Source of the DNA: Ga0077553 sp038215275
GTDB taxonomy: Bacteria > Acidobacteriota > Terriglobia > Bryobacterales > Bryobacteraceae
NCBI GenBank assembly: GCA_038215275.1
Contig: JBBQRA010000001.1
Location: forward strand, 1 to 64,000
Direction of reading: 5' to 3'
DNA: 64,000 nt
Shown here: one piece after another, positions 8,808 to 18,378 of the stretch
Numbering within the stretch: the stretch's first letter is position 1
How the letters are laid out: the number at the start of each line of letters is the position of its first letter
Made by a program: the position numbers and the translations under genes
The notes under the pieces: model-generated
Database searches by the model: none
What the model was told of the DNA's origin: nothing
Seen by the model: only the letters and a program-made list of their open reading frames with translations

Positions 8808-10511
8808 ATGTATTGGAGCCAATTGTACGTCCCTACTCTGCGGGAAACCCCTGCCGAGGCCGAGGTGGTCAGCCATCAACTTCTGCTCCGCGCCGGCTAT
8901 ATTCGCCAGCTTGCGGCCGGCATCTACAACTATCTGCCGCTGGCCCAGCGCAGTCTGTTGAAAATCCAGCAGATTATCCGTGAAGAGATGGATGCCATCG
9001 GCGCCCAGGAGATGCTCCTGCCTGCGCTGAACCCGGCCGAGGTCTGGAAGGAGTCCGGACGCTGGGACGTCATGGGCGACAACATGTTCCGCCTCAAAGA
9101 CCGCTTCGGCCGCGAACTCTGCCTCGGCATGACGCACGAAGAGGTGATGACCGCACTCGCCCGCGGCGAGGTGCGTAGCTACAAGCAGCTTCCTCAAATC
9201 TGGTACCAGATCCAGACCAAGTTCCGCGACGAGCCCCGCCCCAAGTCCGGCCTCCTCCGCGTCCGGCAGTTCATCATGAAGGATAGCTACTCCTTCGACC
9301 TGCTTCCCGCTGGCCTCGACATCTCTTATGAGAAGCACCGCGCGGCTTACTACAAAATCTTCGAACGCTGCGGCCTGAAGTTCCTCGCTGTCGAAGCGCA
9401 TTCCGGCGCCATGGGCGGCAGCCAGTCCCACGAATTTATGGTTGAATCCGCCGCCGGCGAAGACTTCGTTGCGGTATGCGAATCGGCCGGGTACGCGGCC
9501 AACCTCGAAAAGGCGGTCTCCAACCCGGTCCCTCCCGCCGCGCCCGACGTTGAGGGAGACCTCGCGCCCGAGGAGTTCCACACGCCCGGCCAGAAGACGA
9601 TTGACCAGCTTGCCGTGTTCACCGGAGTCCCTGCCACGAACCTGATGAAGTCGGTGGTCTACGTCGGCGACGGAAAGCCTTTTCTGTGCCTGCTCCGCGG
9701 CGACCATCAGCTAAACGAAGCCAAGCTAGGCTCGGCCACCGGCGCTTCCGACTTGCGCCCGGCCCATCCCGCAGAGATCCAGGAATGGTTCGGCGCCGCC
9801 CCCGGCTCACTCGGCCCGGTTGGCGTGAAGTCGATGCCCATCCTGCTCGACGCCGCGCTCGCCGGCCGCAAGAACCTGATCACCGGCGCGAATATAGACG
9901 ACTATCATCTGCGGAACGTCACCCCCGGCGAAGACTTCACGGCCGTGACCCACGACCTGCGCCAAGTGGCCGAAGGCGACACGCACGTCGAATCCGGCGC
10001 ACCGCTCAAGATCGTTAAGACCGTCGAAATTGGCCATATTTTCAAACTGGGCTATAAGTACTCGGAGTCGATGGGCCTGAAGGTGCTCGATCAGGACGGC
10101 AAAGAAGTCACCGTCATCATGGGCAGCTACGGCATCGGCGTCGAGCGGATCCTATGCGCCGCGATCGAGCTCTATAACGATGAAAGCGGTATGTCCATGC
10201 CGCCCACCATCGCGCCATTTCAGGTGGTAATCACCCCGGTCTACTACGCCGATGCCGCCCAAAAGGAAGCCGCCGAGCAGCTCTACAAAGAGTGCAAGGC
10301 CCTCGGCATCGACGCGCTGCTCGACGACCGTGATGAGCGCCCCGGCGTGAAGTTCAAGGACGCCGAGCTCATCGGGATCCCTTACCGCATCACCATCGGC
10401 AAGAAGCTGCCGCAAGGCATTGTCGAAGTGGTCACCCGCCGTACGAAAACAGCCGAAGAGGTGGCCGTGGCCGACGCCGCCGCCCACGTCGCCAAGCTTT
10501 TGCAAGGCTGA
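8808..10511 (+). CDS. proS: Prolyl-tRNA synthetase (bacterial, with editing insertion)
   Basis: 567 residues, the length of the bacterial form. The class II core is seen in the order motif 1 (GIYNYLPLAQRSLLKIQQIIREEMDAIG, about 38-65), motif 2 (FRDEPRPKSGLLRVRQFIMKD, about 139-159) and motif 3 (GSYGIGVERILCA, about 442-455). A YbaK-like insertion (about 230-385) between motifs 2 and 3 edits mischarged Ala-tRNA(Pro). The anticodon-binding domain lies at the C-terminus (about 465-560). It charges tRNA-Pro with proline. A class V aminotransferase-like gene follows after 4 bp. Confidence 0.98.
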   Translation: MYWSQLYVPTLRETPAEAEVVSHQLLLRAGYIRQLAAGIYNYLPLAQRSLLKIQQIIREEMDAIGAQEMLLPALNPAEVWKESGRWDVMGDNMFRLKDRFGRELCLGMTHEEVMTALARGEVRSYKQLPQIWYQIQTKFRDEPRPKSGLLRVRQFIMKDSYSFDLLPAGLDISYEKHRAAYYKIFERCGLKFLAVEAHSGAMGGSQSHEFMVESAAGEDFVAVCESAGYAANLEKAVSNPVPPAAPDVEGDLAPEEFHTPGQKTIDQLAVFTGVPATNLMKSVVYVGDGKPFLCLLRGDHQLNEAKLGSATGASDLRPAHPAEIQEWFGAAPGSLGPVGVKSMPILLDAALAGRKNLITGANIDDYHLRNVTPGEDFTAVTHDLRQVAEGDTHVESGAPLKIVKTVEIGHIFKLGYKYSESMGLKVLDQDGKEVTVIMGSYGIGVERILCAAIELYNDESGMSMPPTIAPFQVVITPVYYADAAQKEAAEQLYKECKALGIDALLDDRDERPGVKFKDAELIGIPYRITIGKKLPQGIVEVVTRRTKTAEEVAVADAAAHVAKLLQG

Positions 10512-10515
10512 CCGG

Positions 10516-11607
10516 GTGCTGCGCGATCAATATCCGGCCCTCACGCGGTTTACTTACCTGAACACCGCCACTTATGGCCTCGTGTCCCTCCGGGGGCGCG
10601 CGGCCATGGTCGGCCATCTGGACCGCCGAGACGAGTTCGCCTGCGGGGACTTCCTTTCGTGGTTTGACGATCTGGACCGGCTCCGCGCCAAACTGGCCCG
10701 CCTTATCGGCGCACAGCCGGAAGACATCGCCTTCGCGCCAAACTCCGCCACGCCGCTCTCGCTCTTGCTGAACGGGCTCTCGTGGGCGCCCGGCGACGAA
10801 ATCGTCACCCTCGAAAACGAGTTCCCCAACCAACTCTACTTCCCCGCCCTGCTCGCCCACCGCGGCGTGAAGTTCATCGAAGCGCCGTGGGACACGCTAC
10901 AGGAGCGGATTACCCCGCGCACCCGTCTCATCATGGCCAGCCAGGTCAGCTACTCCACCGGCTTCCGACCGCGCCTTGAAACCCTCGACCGCCGCAACGC
11001 TCTACTCTATGTGGATGCCACCCAGTGCCTGGGCGCTCTCACGTTCGATTGGGCGGCCGTGCGGCCTGACTTTCTCGCAGTGAATACGTACAAGTGGATG
11101 CTCGCCCCGAACGGCGCGGCCTTTTACGCGGTCTCCCCCGCCCTCCGCGCCCAGCTTGCGCCGCAAGTGGTGGGGTGGCGCAGCCACTTCGATTGGCGAA
11201 ACGTCAACAACCTCCACCCCGCCGCCCCCGTTTTCGCCGATGCGGCTGAAAAATACGAAGGCGGGATGGTCGATTTCCCCAGCCTTTACGCCCTCGAAGC
11301 CTCCGTCGATACGTTCTTTGAACTTGGCCCGGAGAACGTCGAGCGCTACGTTTTGTCCCTGAACGAGACGCTCCGCTCCGCACTGCGCCAGATGGAGGGG
11401 GTGACGCTCTACAGCGACGAGTTTCCAGGCACCGGCCCGACGCCCATCACCAGTGCCCACTTCGCGGGACAAGACGCAGGAGAACTCTCCCGCCGCCTTA
11501 AGAGTGAGCACAACATTCTCACGTCAGCCCGGTGCGGCCGTCTGCGTCTCTCGCCGCATTTCTACAACGATGAAAACGACGTCGACCGCCTGCTCCAGGC
11601 TCTATAA
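10516..11607 (+). CDS. Aminotransferase class V-fold PLP protein
   Basis: 363 residues from GTG at 10516, 4 bp after the proS stop, with AAGG inside the end of proS; any longer reading would lie within proS. It has fold-type I PLP features: SATPLSLLLNGL for the cofactor phosphate, the VDATQCLGALTFDW block (Asp177, Gln180) and the Schiff-base lysine in NTYKWMLAPNG (Lys193). It resembles isopenicillin-N epimerase-like and cysteine-desulfurase-like enzymes. I see no desulfurase cysteine loop that would settle the reaction, so substrate and pathway are unknown. It overlaps the opposing amidohydrolase by 6 bp. Confidence 0.88.
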   Translation: MLRDQYPALTRFTYLNTATYGLVSLRGRAAMVGHLDRRDEFACGDFLSWFDDLDRLRAKLARLIGAQPEDIAFAPNSATPLSLLLNGLSWAPGDEIVTLENEFPNQLYFPALLAHRGVKFIEAPWDTLQERITPRTRLIMASQVSYSTGFRPRLETLDRRNALLYVDATQCLGALTFDWAAVRPDFLAVNTYKWMLAPNGAAFYAVSPALRAQLAPQVVGWRSHFDWRNVNNLHPAAPVFADAAEKYEGGMVDFPSLYALEASVDTFFELGPENVERYVLSLNETLRSALRQMEGVTLYSDEFPGTGPTPITSAHFAGQDAGELSRRLKSEHNILTSARCGRLRLSPHFYNDENDVDRLLQAL

Positions 11608-12432
11608 TGCGTAGGCTTCGATCGCGTTCTTCGACAGGATCTGCTCCTGCTCCGCCGCCGAGTAGCGCTTAATCGTCTGCTTCACGAGTTCCACCCACGG
11701 CTTGTACTGCCCGGCCACCAGCATCACCGGCCAGTCGGAGCCGAACATTAGCCGCTTCGGCCCGAACGCCTGCAGCGCCGAATCCAGATAGGGCGCCAGA
11801 TCCGCCGAGCTCCACTTCTTCCAATCAGCTTCGGTGATCATGCCCGAGAGCTTGCAGTATACGTTGGGCCGCTTGCCGAGCTCGATCATATCCTCGCGCC
11901 ACGGCGAAAGAATCCGTTCTTTGATCTTCGGCTTGGCGACGTGATCGAGAATGAACATCTGGTTCGGATGCTGATCGACAAACCGGATCGACGGTTTCAA
12001 ATGCTTCTCGAAGATCAGGATGTCATAGCGCAGTTTGTACTTCAGGAGCTTCTTTACGCCGGCGTTAAAGTCGGGACGCAGAATGTAGTTGTCGTCCGGC
12101 TCGCCCTGAATCACATGGCGCACACCCTTGAACTTCTTGTGCTGCGCCAGCCGCTCCAGGTGCTTCTCAACGTCACCCTCAGTCAGTGGAACCCAGCCCA
12201 CGACCCCGCGCAGGAAGTCGTGCTTTTCGGCCATCGAAAGCAGCCAGTCGCTCTCTTCGACGGTCGTCCGCGCCTGCACGGAGACTGCCCCGGACACCCC
12301 CGCTTCGTCCAGCGTCTTCTTTAGATCCGCAGGCAGAAAATCGCGGCGGATGCTCTTCATCTCATCGCTGATCCAGCCGTACTCGGCCGGGGAATACTTC
12401 CAGAAATGGTGGTGGGTGTCGATAATCGTCAT
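11602..12432 (-). CDS. Amidohydrolase family 2 protein (lactonase/decarboxylase-like)
   Basis: 276 residues from ATG at 12432, overlapping the deoC-like stop by 4 bases (ATGA). It begins with the metal-binding strand IIDTHHHFW of the Amidohydrolase_2 TIM barrel, and shows MFILDHVAKP and MFGSDWPVMLV near the end, where the Asp supplies the last metal or catalytic ligand. Relatives include L-fucono-lactonase-type and 2-pyrone-4,6-dicarboxylate hydrolase-type enzymes. It is the last gene of the long tol-to-amidohydrolase run. The DeoC-like neighbour hints at sugar metabolism, but the substrate is not identifiable. Confidence 0.87.
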   Translation of the reverse strand: MTIIDTHHHFWKYSPAEYGWISDEMKSIRRDFLPADLKKTLDEAGVSGAVSVQARTTVEESDWLLSMAEKHDFLRGVVGWVPLTEGDVEKHLERLAQHKKFKGVRHVIQGEPDDNYILRPDFNAGVKKLLKYKLRYDILIFEKHLKPSIRFVDQHPNQMFILDHVAKPKIKERILSPWREDMIELGKRPNVYCKLSGMITEADWKKWSSADLAPYLDSALQAFGPKRLMFGSDWPVMLVAGQYKPWVELVKQTIKRYSAAEQEQILSKNAIEAYAL

Positions 12433-13190
12433 GTGGCTTGTGCCTGGGCCGCCGCGCGCTTTTTCTCCGCTTCCCGTTCGGCCAGAATTCTCTTCCAGTC
12501 TTCCAAAATTACGGCCGTGGCAGTGGCGCCGAACCGGTCGCAGCCTGCATTGTATACCTCGATAGCGCGTTCGAGGGTGCGCACGCCGCCGGAGGCCTTC
12601 ATCTTCACCCGGTCTTTCAAGATCGACTTCATCAGCGCCAGATCCGGCAGCGTGTAGCCGGTTGATGCAAAGCAGGTGGATGTCTCGGCGAAATCCACTT
12701 CGCAGCGCTTGCAGATCCGGCACAGGATCACTTTCAGATCATTGGCTAGAAATCCGTTTTCAAAAACGACCTTGCAGAGGGCGCCCTCCTGATGGCAGCT
12801 TTCGCTCATCTGCAAAATTTCGGTTTCGATGTGTTGAAACTGCCGCGAAATCATCTTGCCGAAGTTCACAACTATTCCGATCTCTTTCGCCCCACGGCGC
12901 AGCAGATCGCGTCCTTCATACAACTTCGTCGCCGTGTTCGATGATCCGTGCGGGAACCCCGCCACGCTGGCCACCGCCACGCCGGAACCCTCGAGCGTCC
13001 GCACCGCCAGATCCACGTCGCACGGGCGCACCACGGCAGACGCCACGCGGTACTCGCGCGCGAGCCACAAACCAGAAATCACGTCTTCCTCTGACAGGTC
13101 CGGCCGCGTCAGCGAATGCTCCACCAGCCGCGCGAGATCCTCGTAGGTTTCTAACGCGGGCCGGGCTTCTTGTTCGATGTTCGGATCCAT
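12429..13190 (-). CDS. DeoC-like aldolase-fold protein with altered active site
   Basis: 253 residues from ATG at 13190, where GGGGA sits 5 bases upstream; in-frame ATGs at 13202 and 13241 are further inside the preceding gene. The fold is clearly deoxyribose-phosphate aldolase: SVAGFPHGSSNTATKL, KVVFENGFL and VKMKASGGVRT are present. The Schiff-base lysine of the KTSTG motif is replaced (DFAETSTCF, Glu169), and the Asp of the (E)IDMV or VDVV strand is Gly (EIGIVVNFG, residue 105). The second lysine, Lys198, remains. Normal 2-deoxyribose-5-phosphate cleavage is therefore doubtful. It overlaps the upstream gene by 40 bp and the amidohydrolase by 4 bp. Confidence 0.82.
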   Translation of the reverse strand: MDPNIEQEARPALETYEDLARLVEHSLTRPDLSEEDVISGLWLAREYRVASAVVRPCDVDLAVRTLEGSGVAVASVAGFPHGSSNTATKLYEGRDLLRRGAKEIGIVVNFGKMISRQFQHIETEILQMSESCHQEGALCKVVFENGFLANDLKVILCRICKRCEVDFAETSTCFASTGYTLPDLALMKSILKDRVKMKASGGVRTLERAIEVYNAGCDRFGATATAVILEDWKRILAEREAEKKRAAAQAQAT

Positions 13191-14011
13191 ATCGTTCCCC
13201 ATTCCTTTAACCGGGTGCGTCCCTTTGGCGTACCCGTCCACCAGTCTTCGTGATGAAAATTGCCGAAATTTCCAACGCCGCGCTCCTTCTGGTCCAGGTC
13301 GCCCAAGGCGATGTTCAGTCCCATGGGACGGTCGCCCAACCGGGTGGAATAAAACTGACCCGGCGCGACTTCAAGACAAGGATCAAAGCTGATCGCCCAC
13401 TCTAGAATATATCCCTGGCCGCCCGGTTTCGCCTTGGCCGCACAGTCCATGGCGTGGGTTAGGATCCAGCGTTGATATGTCGTCCAGGCCTCCAGTTTCG
13501 ACCGCGGCTCGCCTTCCATCAGCCCGGCCGTCCCGACGCCGCCCAGCCGCGACTTCGTCAGGTTACAAACCATCTGCCAACTCTGCCCGTTGCCCGCGGC
13601 ATTCTCTTCCGGTGAACTCCACTTGTTCGTGGCGTTCATCAAAATCTCCATTTCATCCCCGAACCACGGAAAACCCTCTCGCGTCAGTTCGTGAGCCTTG
13701 GGATTGTTGCCGGGCAGCCAACGCGGCGTATCGATCCCATAGAGGACATCGTCCGTAACGTCGAAAGCGAAGTATAGGCGCTTGCCATCGTGCTTCACGT
13801 AGCCCTTGACGGCGAGATCATTCGGATCCGTCACCGGCGAAAAGGTTGAGATCCAGCCCTTGACGCCTTCAAACGTTGTGGCGTCTGCCCACTCCCCCGC
13901 CGTCAGGACTCCATCCACTTGCGGTGTCCTTCCGGGGAACGCCTCCATCGTTTTGGGGTAATCCCCCGCCCAAGCCACCATCGTCGCGACGAATAGGAGA
14001 CCGAGCCGCAT
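13151..14011 (-). CDS. Secreted CBM9/DOMON-like carbohydrate-binding protein
   Basis: 286 residues with a short signal peptide (MRLGLLFVATMVAWAG). The rest reads as a carbohydrate-binding module family 9-like domain: APQVDGVLTAGEWADA-type opening (PQVDGVLTAGEW near residue 30), then VKHDGKRLYFAFDVTDDVLYG, GDEMEILMNA and ILEWAISFDP. Such domains bind sugars or haem in secreted enzymes; no catalytic domain is present. It begins 5 bp after cpoB and overlaps the deoC-like gene, so it probably belongs to the same transcription unit. The ligand is unknown. Confidence 0.8.
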   Translation of the reverse strand: MRLGLLFVATMVAWAGDYPKTMEAFPGRTPQVDGVLTAGEWADATTFEGVKGWISTFSPVTDPNDLAVKGYVKHDGKRLYFAFDVTDDVLYGIDTPRWLPGNNPKAHELTREGFPWFGDEMEILMNATNKWSSPEENAAGNGQSWQMVCNLTKSRLGGVGTAGLMEGEPRSKLEAWTTYQRWILTHAMDCAAKAKPGGQGYILEWAISFDPCLEVAPGQFYSTRLGDRPMGLNIALGDLDQKERGVGNFGNFHHEDWWTGTPKGRTRLKEWGTIWIRTSNKKPGPR

Positions 14012-14016
14012 GGTGG

Positions 14017-14892
14017 TTACCGCTTCTTTCGCGCCGGGGCCGCGGTTGAAAGTGCCCGCAACTCCATCTTCGCCTTTGCGGCGTTCTCATGCGACGGGAA
14101 TTTTTTGATCAAGGAATCGAATTCGGTCCGCGCCTCTGCCTTGTAACCGCTCTTCACGAGCGCCCGGCCCTTCAGCAGCAACGCATCCGAAGTCTTCGAA
14201 TTGTCCGGGTAGGCTTCGAGCAGCTTGTCGAACGCCGCGAGCGCGGCCGTATAGTCGCCCCGCAGATATTCGATCTCCCCGATGTAGTACTGCGCGTTCG
14301 AAGCGAGATCGGAGTTTCCAAAATACTGGAGGTAATCCTTGTATTGGGCAATGGCCAGATCGGCATTACCCGACGTCCGGTCTCGCATCGCAGCGTTGTA
14401 CAACTGCTCAGCGGAAACACCCGCCGGCGGGCCGCCAGCCGAAGGCGACGTACCCGGTGGAGGAGGAGGTGGCGCGCTCAACGTGCGGATCGCCTGGCTC
14501 AGGTCCGAAACCTGATTCTGCAGCTTACCCAAGCGCGAGGTCAGATCGGCTACCGACTCCCGAACACCCGAAAAATCGCTCGACAACTGGTCTACTTTCG
14601 TGCCCAGACCCGCTACCGGCACCACCAGATTTTTCTCCTGGTCCTTCAACTTGTCCCGCAGGCTCGCTTCCAGCACAGCCGTGGCCGTATTCGCTTTGTT
14701 CGCTGCATCCAGCGTTTGCTGCAGCAAAAGCTGTATCGTCCCCATCTTTTCATCCTGGGAACGCTGCAGCGACCGCACTTGATCCTGCATTTGCAGAATA
14801 TCGCGCTGCATCTCCAGGATTTCTTTCTTTTGCCCGAAAACCATGGGCATGGCCAGCAGCCCGAATAGGGCAAAACGAGAGATAAGTTTCAT
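14017..14892 (-). CDS. cpoB: Tol-Pal system protein CpoB (YbgF)
   Basis: 291 residues. A signal peptide (about residues 1-20) leads into a long coiled-coil region (about 25-130), a proline-rich linker (ALSAPPPPPPG-like, about 140-150) and three C-terminal TPR repeats (about 160-280: SGNADLAIAQYKDYLQYF, RGDYTAALAAFDKLLEAYPD). This is the CpoB architecture. In E. coli CpoB links peptidoglycan synthesis to Tol-driven outer-membrane constriction. It sits directly after pal, as expected, but a strong hairpin terminator at 14916-14941 lies between them. Confidence 0.93.
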   Translation of the reverse strand: MKLISRFALFGLLAMPMVFGQKKEILEMQRDILQMQDQVRSLQRSQDEKMGTIQLLLQQTLDAANKANTATAVLEASLRDKLKDQEKNLVVPVAGLGTKVDQLSSDFSGVRESVADLTSRLGKLQNQVSDLSQAIRTLSAPPPPPPGTSPSAGGPPAGVSAEQLYNAAMRDRTSGNADLAIAQYKDYLQYFGNSDLASNAQYYIGEIEYLRGDYTAALAAFDKLLEAYPDNSKTSDALLLKGRALVKSGYKAEARTEFDSLIKKFPSHENAAKAKMELRALSTAAPARKKR

Positions 14893-14915
14893 AACTTGAT
14901 CGTGAATAGGAAAAC

Positions 14916-14941
14916 GGGGGCGGATGCTGCCATCCGCCCCC
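14916..14941 (-). terminator. Intrinsic terminator or attenuator between pal and cpoB
   Basis: A perfect 11-bp stem (GGGGGCGGATG / CATCCGCCCCC) with a 4-base loop is followed on the minus strand by GTTTTCC. The stem is very G+C rich. It sits in the 71-bp gap between pal and cpoB, so it probably lowers expression of the distal genes relative to tolQ-pal. Confidence 0.7.
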
Positions 14942-14963
14942 GGCTATTGAGTTTGGGAAACGA

Positions 14964-15740
14964 CTACTGCGCCACGAAATGCGACCGGCGATTCTTCGAC
15001 CAGCAGCTTTCATCGCTATCAGTACAAGTCGGCCGTTCCTTACCGTAAGAAATCGTACGGAGCCGGTCGGCGGATACGCCCAGCTGCGTCAGGAAATCTT
15101 TGGTTGCGGTTGCACGGCGATCACCCAGGCCGAGGTTGTACTCGGCGGAGCCCCGCTCGTCGCAATGGCCTTCAATCGTCAAAGTATTGTTCGGGAACTT
15201 ACCGAAGATCGACTTCAACGCGTCCGAATTCTTCGTCAAGATCGCGCGGGAGTCTTCCCGGACTTCGCTCTTGTCGTAGTCGAAGTAAATGTCCTGAATG
15301 AGTTTCGAGACCATCGACCCGAAGTCATCAGAAGGAGTTGGCGTCGCCGGCGGAGCCACAGTGGCAGGAGCATTCACGTTTACCGTTACCGATTCCGTGC
15401 TGCTGCCGCCCTCATTCGTCGCCGTTAACGTGTAGCTGGTCGTTGACGAAGGGAATACGCTGCGGTTTCCGGAGGCCGTAACCGTGCCTAGGCCTTGGTT
15501 GATCGAAATCGAATCTGCGCCCTTAACGTCCCACTTCAAGACCGAGGCTTGGCCGCGTTCAATGGTGGAAGGTTCTGCCGTGAAGAATGCAATCATCGGC
15601 TTCTGCGCAACGGGCTTCGGTGCGACTGGCGCGGCAGCGGCTGCCGGAGGAGGTGGAACGCCCACCTTCTTTCGACAACCGGCCGCGAAAAACGAAAGAG
15701 TGAGTGCGAGTGCTAGTACACTGGCGCGTCTGGTGTTCAT
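14964..15740 (-). CDS. pal: Peptidoglycan-associated lipoprotein Pal with extra Ig-like domain
   Basis: 258 residues, longer than the usual 170-190. Lipoprotein signal with lipobox FAAGC (Cys22), an Ala/Pro linker, an extra Ig-like beta domain (about residues 50-125: SVLKWDVKGADSISINQG, TTSYTLTATNEGGSSTESVTV) and a C-terminal OmpA domain (about 140-258) with IYFDYDKSEVR, NTLTIEGHCDERGSAEYNLGLGDRRA and RTISYGKERP. It anchors the outer membrane to peptidoglycan and partners TolB. GGAGG precedes the start. The gene lies between tolB and cpoB, and the inserted domain is the unusual point. Confidence 0.95.
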   Translation of the reverse strand: MNTRRASVLALALTLSFFAAGCRKKVGVPPPPAAAAAPVAPKPVAQKPMIAFFTAEPSTIERGQASVLKWDVKGADSISINQGLGTVTASGNRSVFPSSTTSYTLTATNEGGSSTESVTVNVNAPATVAPPATPTPSDDFGSMVSKLIQDIYFDYDKSEVREDSRAILTKNSDALKSIFGKFPNNTLTIEGHCDERGSAEYNLGLGDRRATATKDFLTQLGVSADRLRTISYGKERPTCTDSDESCWSKNRRSHFVAQ

Positions 15741-15809
15741 TCTAAAATTTGCCTCCTCAGTTCTGCTGCAATGCGGTTCTGTTTAAACTGGTAAATCTCG
15801 AGCGCCGGA

Positions 15810-17165
15810 TTATTTAGTCCACACCGGCTTTTCATTCACCCCGGCAGAAGTCAACTGCCGAAGTTGTGTTCCATCAGCGAGCATCGACCAAAGCTGCATC
15901 GAGCCGCCGCGATTGGACGAAAAAACCATATGCCGCCCATCCGGCGCCCAAGTCGGATTTTCGTTCCGGCCGGCGCCCTGGGTGAGTTGCACGTATTCTC
16001 TCGTCGCTACATCCATTATGAAGATATTCCAATTGCCGGGTGAGTAGCCTCTGGTCCAGGCGAAGGCCATGTGCGACCCCTGCGGATTCCATGAGGGATT
16101 GGAGGCTTCTCCTTCCCCGGTGGTCAAACGCGTAACGTCTGTACCATCAATATTCATTTTATATACTTGTTGGGGTCCACCGCGACCCGAAACAAACAAT
16201 ATCTCATTTCCTGTCTTCGGGTTGATCTTCGGTTCCACCTCAATCGACCGGGTGTTCGTCAGCCGTTCCAGCTTGCTGCCGTCAGCGTTTGCCCGATACA
16301 ACTGGGCCCAGCCGCTGGCCGTCGAGGAATAAATAATCTGTTTTCCGTCCGGTGTAAACGCAGCGGTAGCGTTCATGGACGCCCGCTGATTATAAAACGG
16401 AATCTTCCGTCCTGTCTCCAGCGAGTGCACGACGATCTGCGGACCGCCCCCGGCGAAACTGGTAAACGCCAATCGAGTCCCATCCGGCGAGACGTTCGGC
16501 ATTGTGATCAGATTCTTATAAAAGGTGAACTGTTTTTGATTCGATCCGTCGTAATCCATCATCCAGATCTCCTTCGATCCAGACCGGTTCGACACAAAAT
16601 AGATCTTCGATCCCGCCAGACTCTCCACGCCGAACTGCCGCAGAATGTCGGTGGCGAACTCGTGCGCTACCTTTCGCGCTCCTTCTTCGTCCAGCGACCC
16701 ATGGTAAATCTTTCCAATCAATTGAGCCCCGGACACTTCGGGCTGCCGGACATTGAACAACCAACCAAATAATACCATTTGGTTTTCCTGCTCCGCCGTG
16801 TAGCCGAATGCCAGGTAGTCGCTGCTAACCGGCGGCTCACTCCAATCGAGCAGCCACGGAGCCCGCGTCCGGTTGTTCGGATCGTATTGCAGCGGCTTGC
16901 GGAAATCTTCCGGCCGTTGCGGCACGTTCAACGGGAACATACTTTTGGGCGCCATTTTGAAGACGCCCGCCTGCTCGATGTCTCGAAACAACGTTTCGTT
17001 GAACGTCGAAACAAAATTGGCCGCCCGGCCGGCGCCGCGGAAATCCGGGATGGCAATTACCGCTTTCTGGCCGCCGACAATTCGGCCGACGATATCGCTG
17101 CCCTGCTGGCCATAACCAACCGAAGCAGCCAACGTAAAGACAAAAATGAGAATAAAGTTCTTCAT
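15810..17165 (-). CDS. tolB: Tol-Pal system beta-propeller protein TolB
   Basis: 451 residues with a signal peptide (residues 1-19). The N-terminal TolB domain (about 20-165; IVGGQKAVIAIPDFRGAG) precedes a six-bladed beta-propeller of WD40-like PD40 repeats: KIYFVSNRSGSKEIWMMDYDG, NVSPDGTRLAFTSF, NPKTGNEILFVSGRGG and NPTWAPDGRHMVFSSNRGG. It acts in the periplasm, binding Pal and the TolA C-terminus. It overlaps tolA by 4 bp (ATGA), so it is translationally coupled; pal follows 69 bp downstream. Confidence 0.97.
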   Translation of the reverse strand: MKNFILIFVFTLAASVGYGQQGSDIVGRIVGGQKAVIAIPDFRGAGRAANFVSTFNETLFRDIEQAGVFKMAPKSMFPLNVPQRPEDFRKPLQYDPNNRTRAPWLLDWSEPPVSSDYLAFGYTAEQENQMVLFGWLFNVRQPEVSGAQLIGKIYHGSLDEEGARKVAHEFATDILRQFGVESLAGSKIYFVSNRSGSKEIWMMDYDGSNQKQFTFYKNLITMPNVSPDGTRLAFTSFAGGGPQIVVHSLETGRKIPFYNQRASMNATAAFTPDGKQIIYSSTASGWAQLYRANADGSKLERLTNTRSIEVEPKINPKTGNEILFVSGRGGPQQVYKMNIDGTDVTRLTTGEGEASNPSWNPQGSHMAFAWTRGYSPGNWNIFIMDVATREYVQLTQGAGRNENPTWAPDGRHMVFSSNRGGSMQLWSMLADGTQLRQLTSAGVNEKPVWTK

Positions 17166-17928
17166 CGCTGTAGTTGAAATTGAAATTCTACGTTCGCCGT
17201 GTCCCGCTCAAACTCCCGAGGCAACGGGGGGAAAGGGGAGGCTTCCTGTACCGCCCGTTGCGCCGAGTAGTCGAGTGGCATGATGCCGCTGCGTTGCGAC
17301 ACCTTGATGTTACGGACGCTGCCGTCCCGCAAAATGTCGAAGGTCACCGACACAAGATTTGCCGTGCGGATGTTCGGGTCAATATCGTTCGTCCGCCATT
17401 TCTCGGCGATCCGGCGTTTGATCAGGTCCGCGTATGCCCCAAAACGCGACCCCAGCGGCGTCCCCGTGCCTATGCCCACGCCGCCGGCGCCTGGCACACC
17501 AAACATTGGGTTCGTCATCGTCCGGCCCACTGTGGTCCTCAACTCGTTCGTCCGATCCGGCTCCTTCGGCCGGTAGCGGCTCTGCTCGGCCGCAATGTCG
17601 GAAATCCGCCGCTTCTCCCGCTCCGTCTTCAGTGCGATTGCCTTGGGATCTTCCTTCGGCGCCGTCTTCACCGGCTCCGGTTCCTTCTGCTTCACTTCCG
17701 ATTCGGTCTCGGCCGCAACCGGATTCGGACGCGCCTGCCGCACCATCAATGGAATCTTGCTGACTGGCGTGATGGCAAAACCACCGCCCGGCAGCGCATT
17801 GGGATCGCCCCACTCCTCGCGCCGTAAACTCGGCAGCAGCCCGTAGCCGATCGCCACGCCAATCACCAACGCGTGCAGCACAATGCTCTGCACGAGTGGG
17901 GCTGTCGAGTTCCGCTGCCTTGCCTCAA

Positions 17929-17932
<4 letters not shown>
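17162..17932 (-). CDS. tolA: TolA/TonB-type energy-transducing protein
   Basis: 256 residues. One transmembrane segment near residues 13-33 (SIVLHALVIGVAIGYGLL) is followed by a charged Lys/Glu/Pro-rich spacer (about 75-130) and a C-terminal TonB/TolA-type domain (about 165-256; YADLIKRRIAEKW, VTFDILRDGSVRNIKVSQRSG, FPPLPREF). This transmits the TolQR proton-driven motion to TolB and Pal. Its position between tolR and tolB makes TolA more likely than TonB. It overlaps both neighbours by 4 bp. Confidence 0.92.
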
Positions 17933-18375
<443 letters not shown>

Positions 18376-18378
18376 CGG

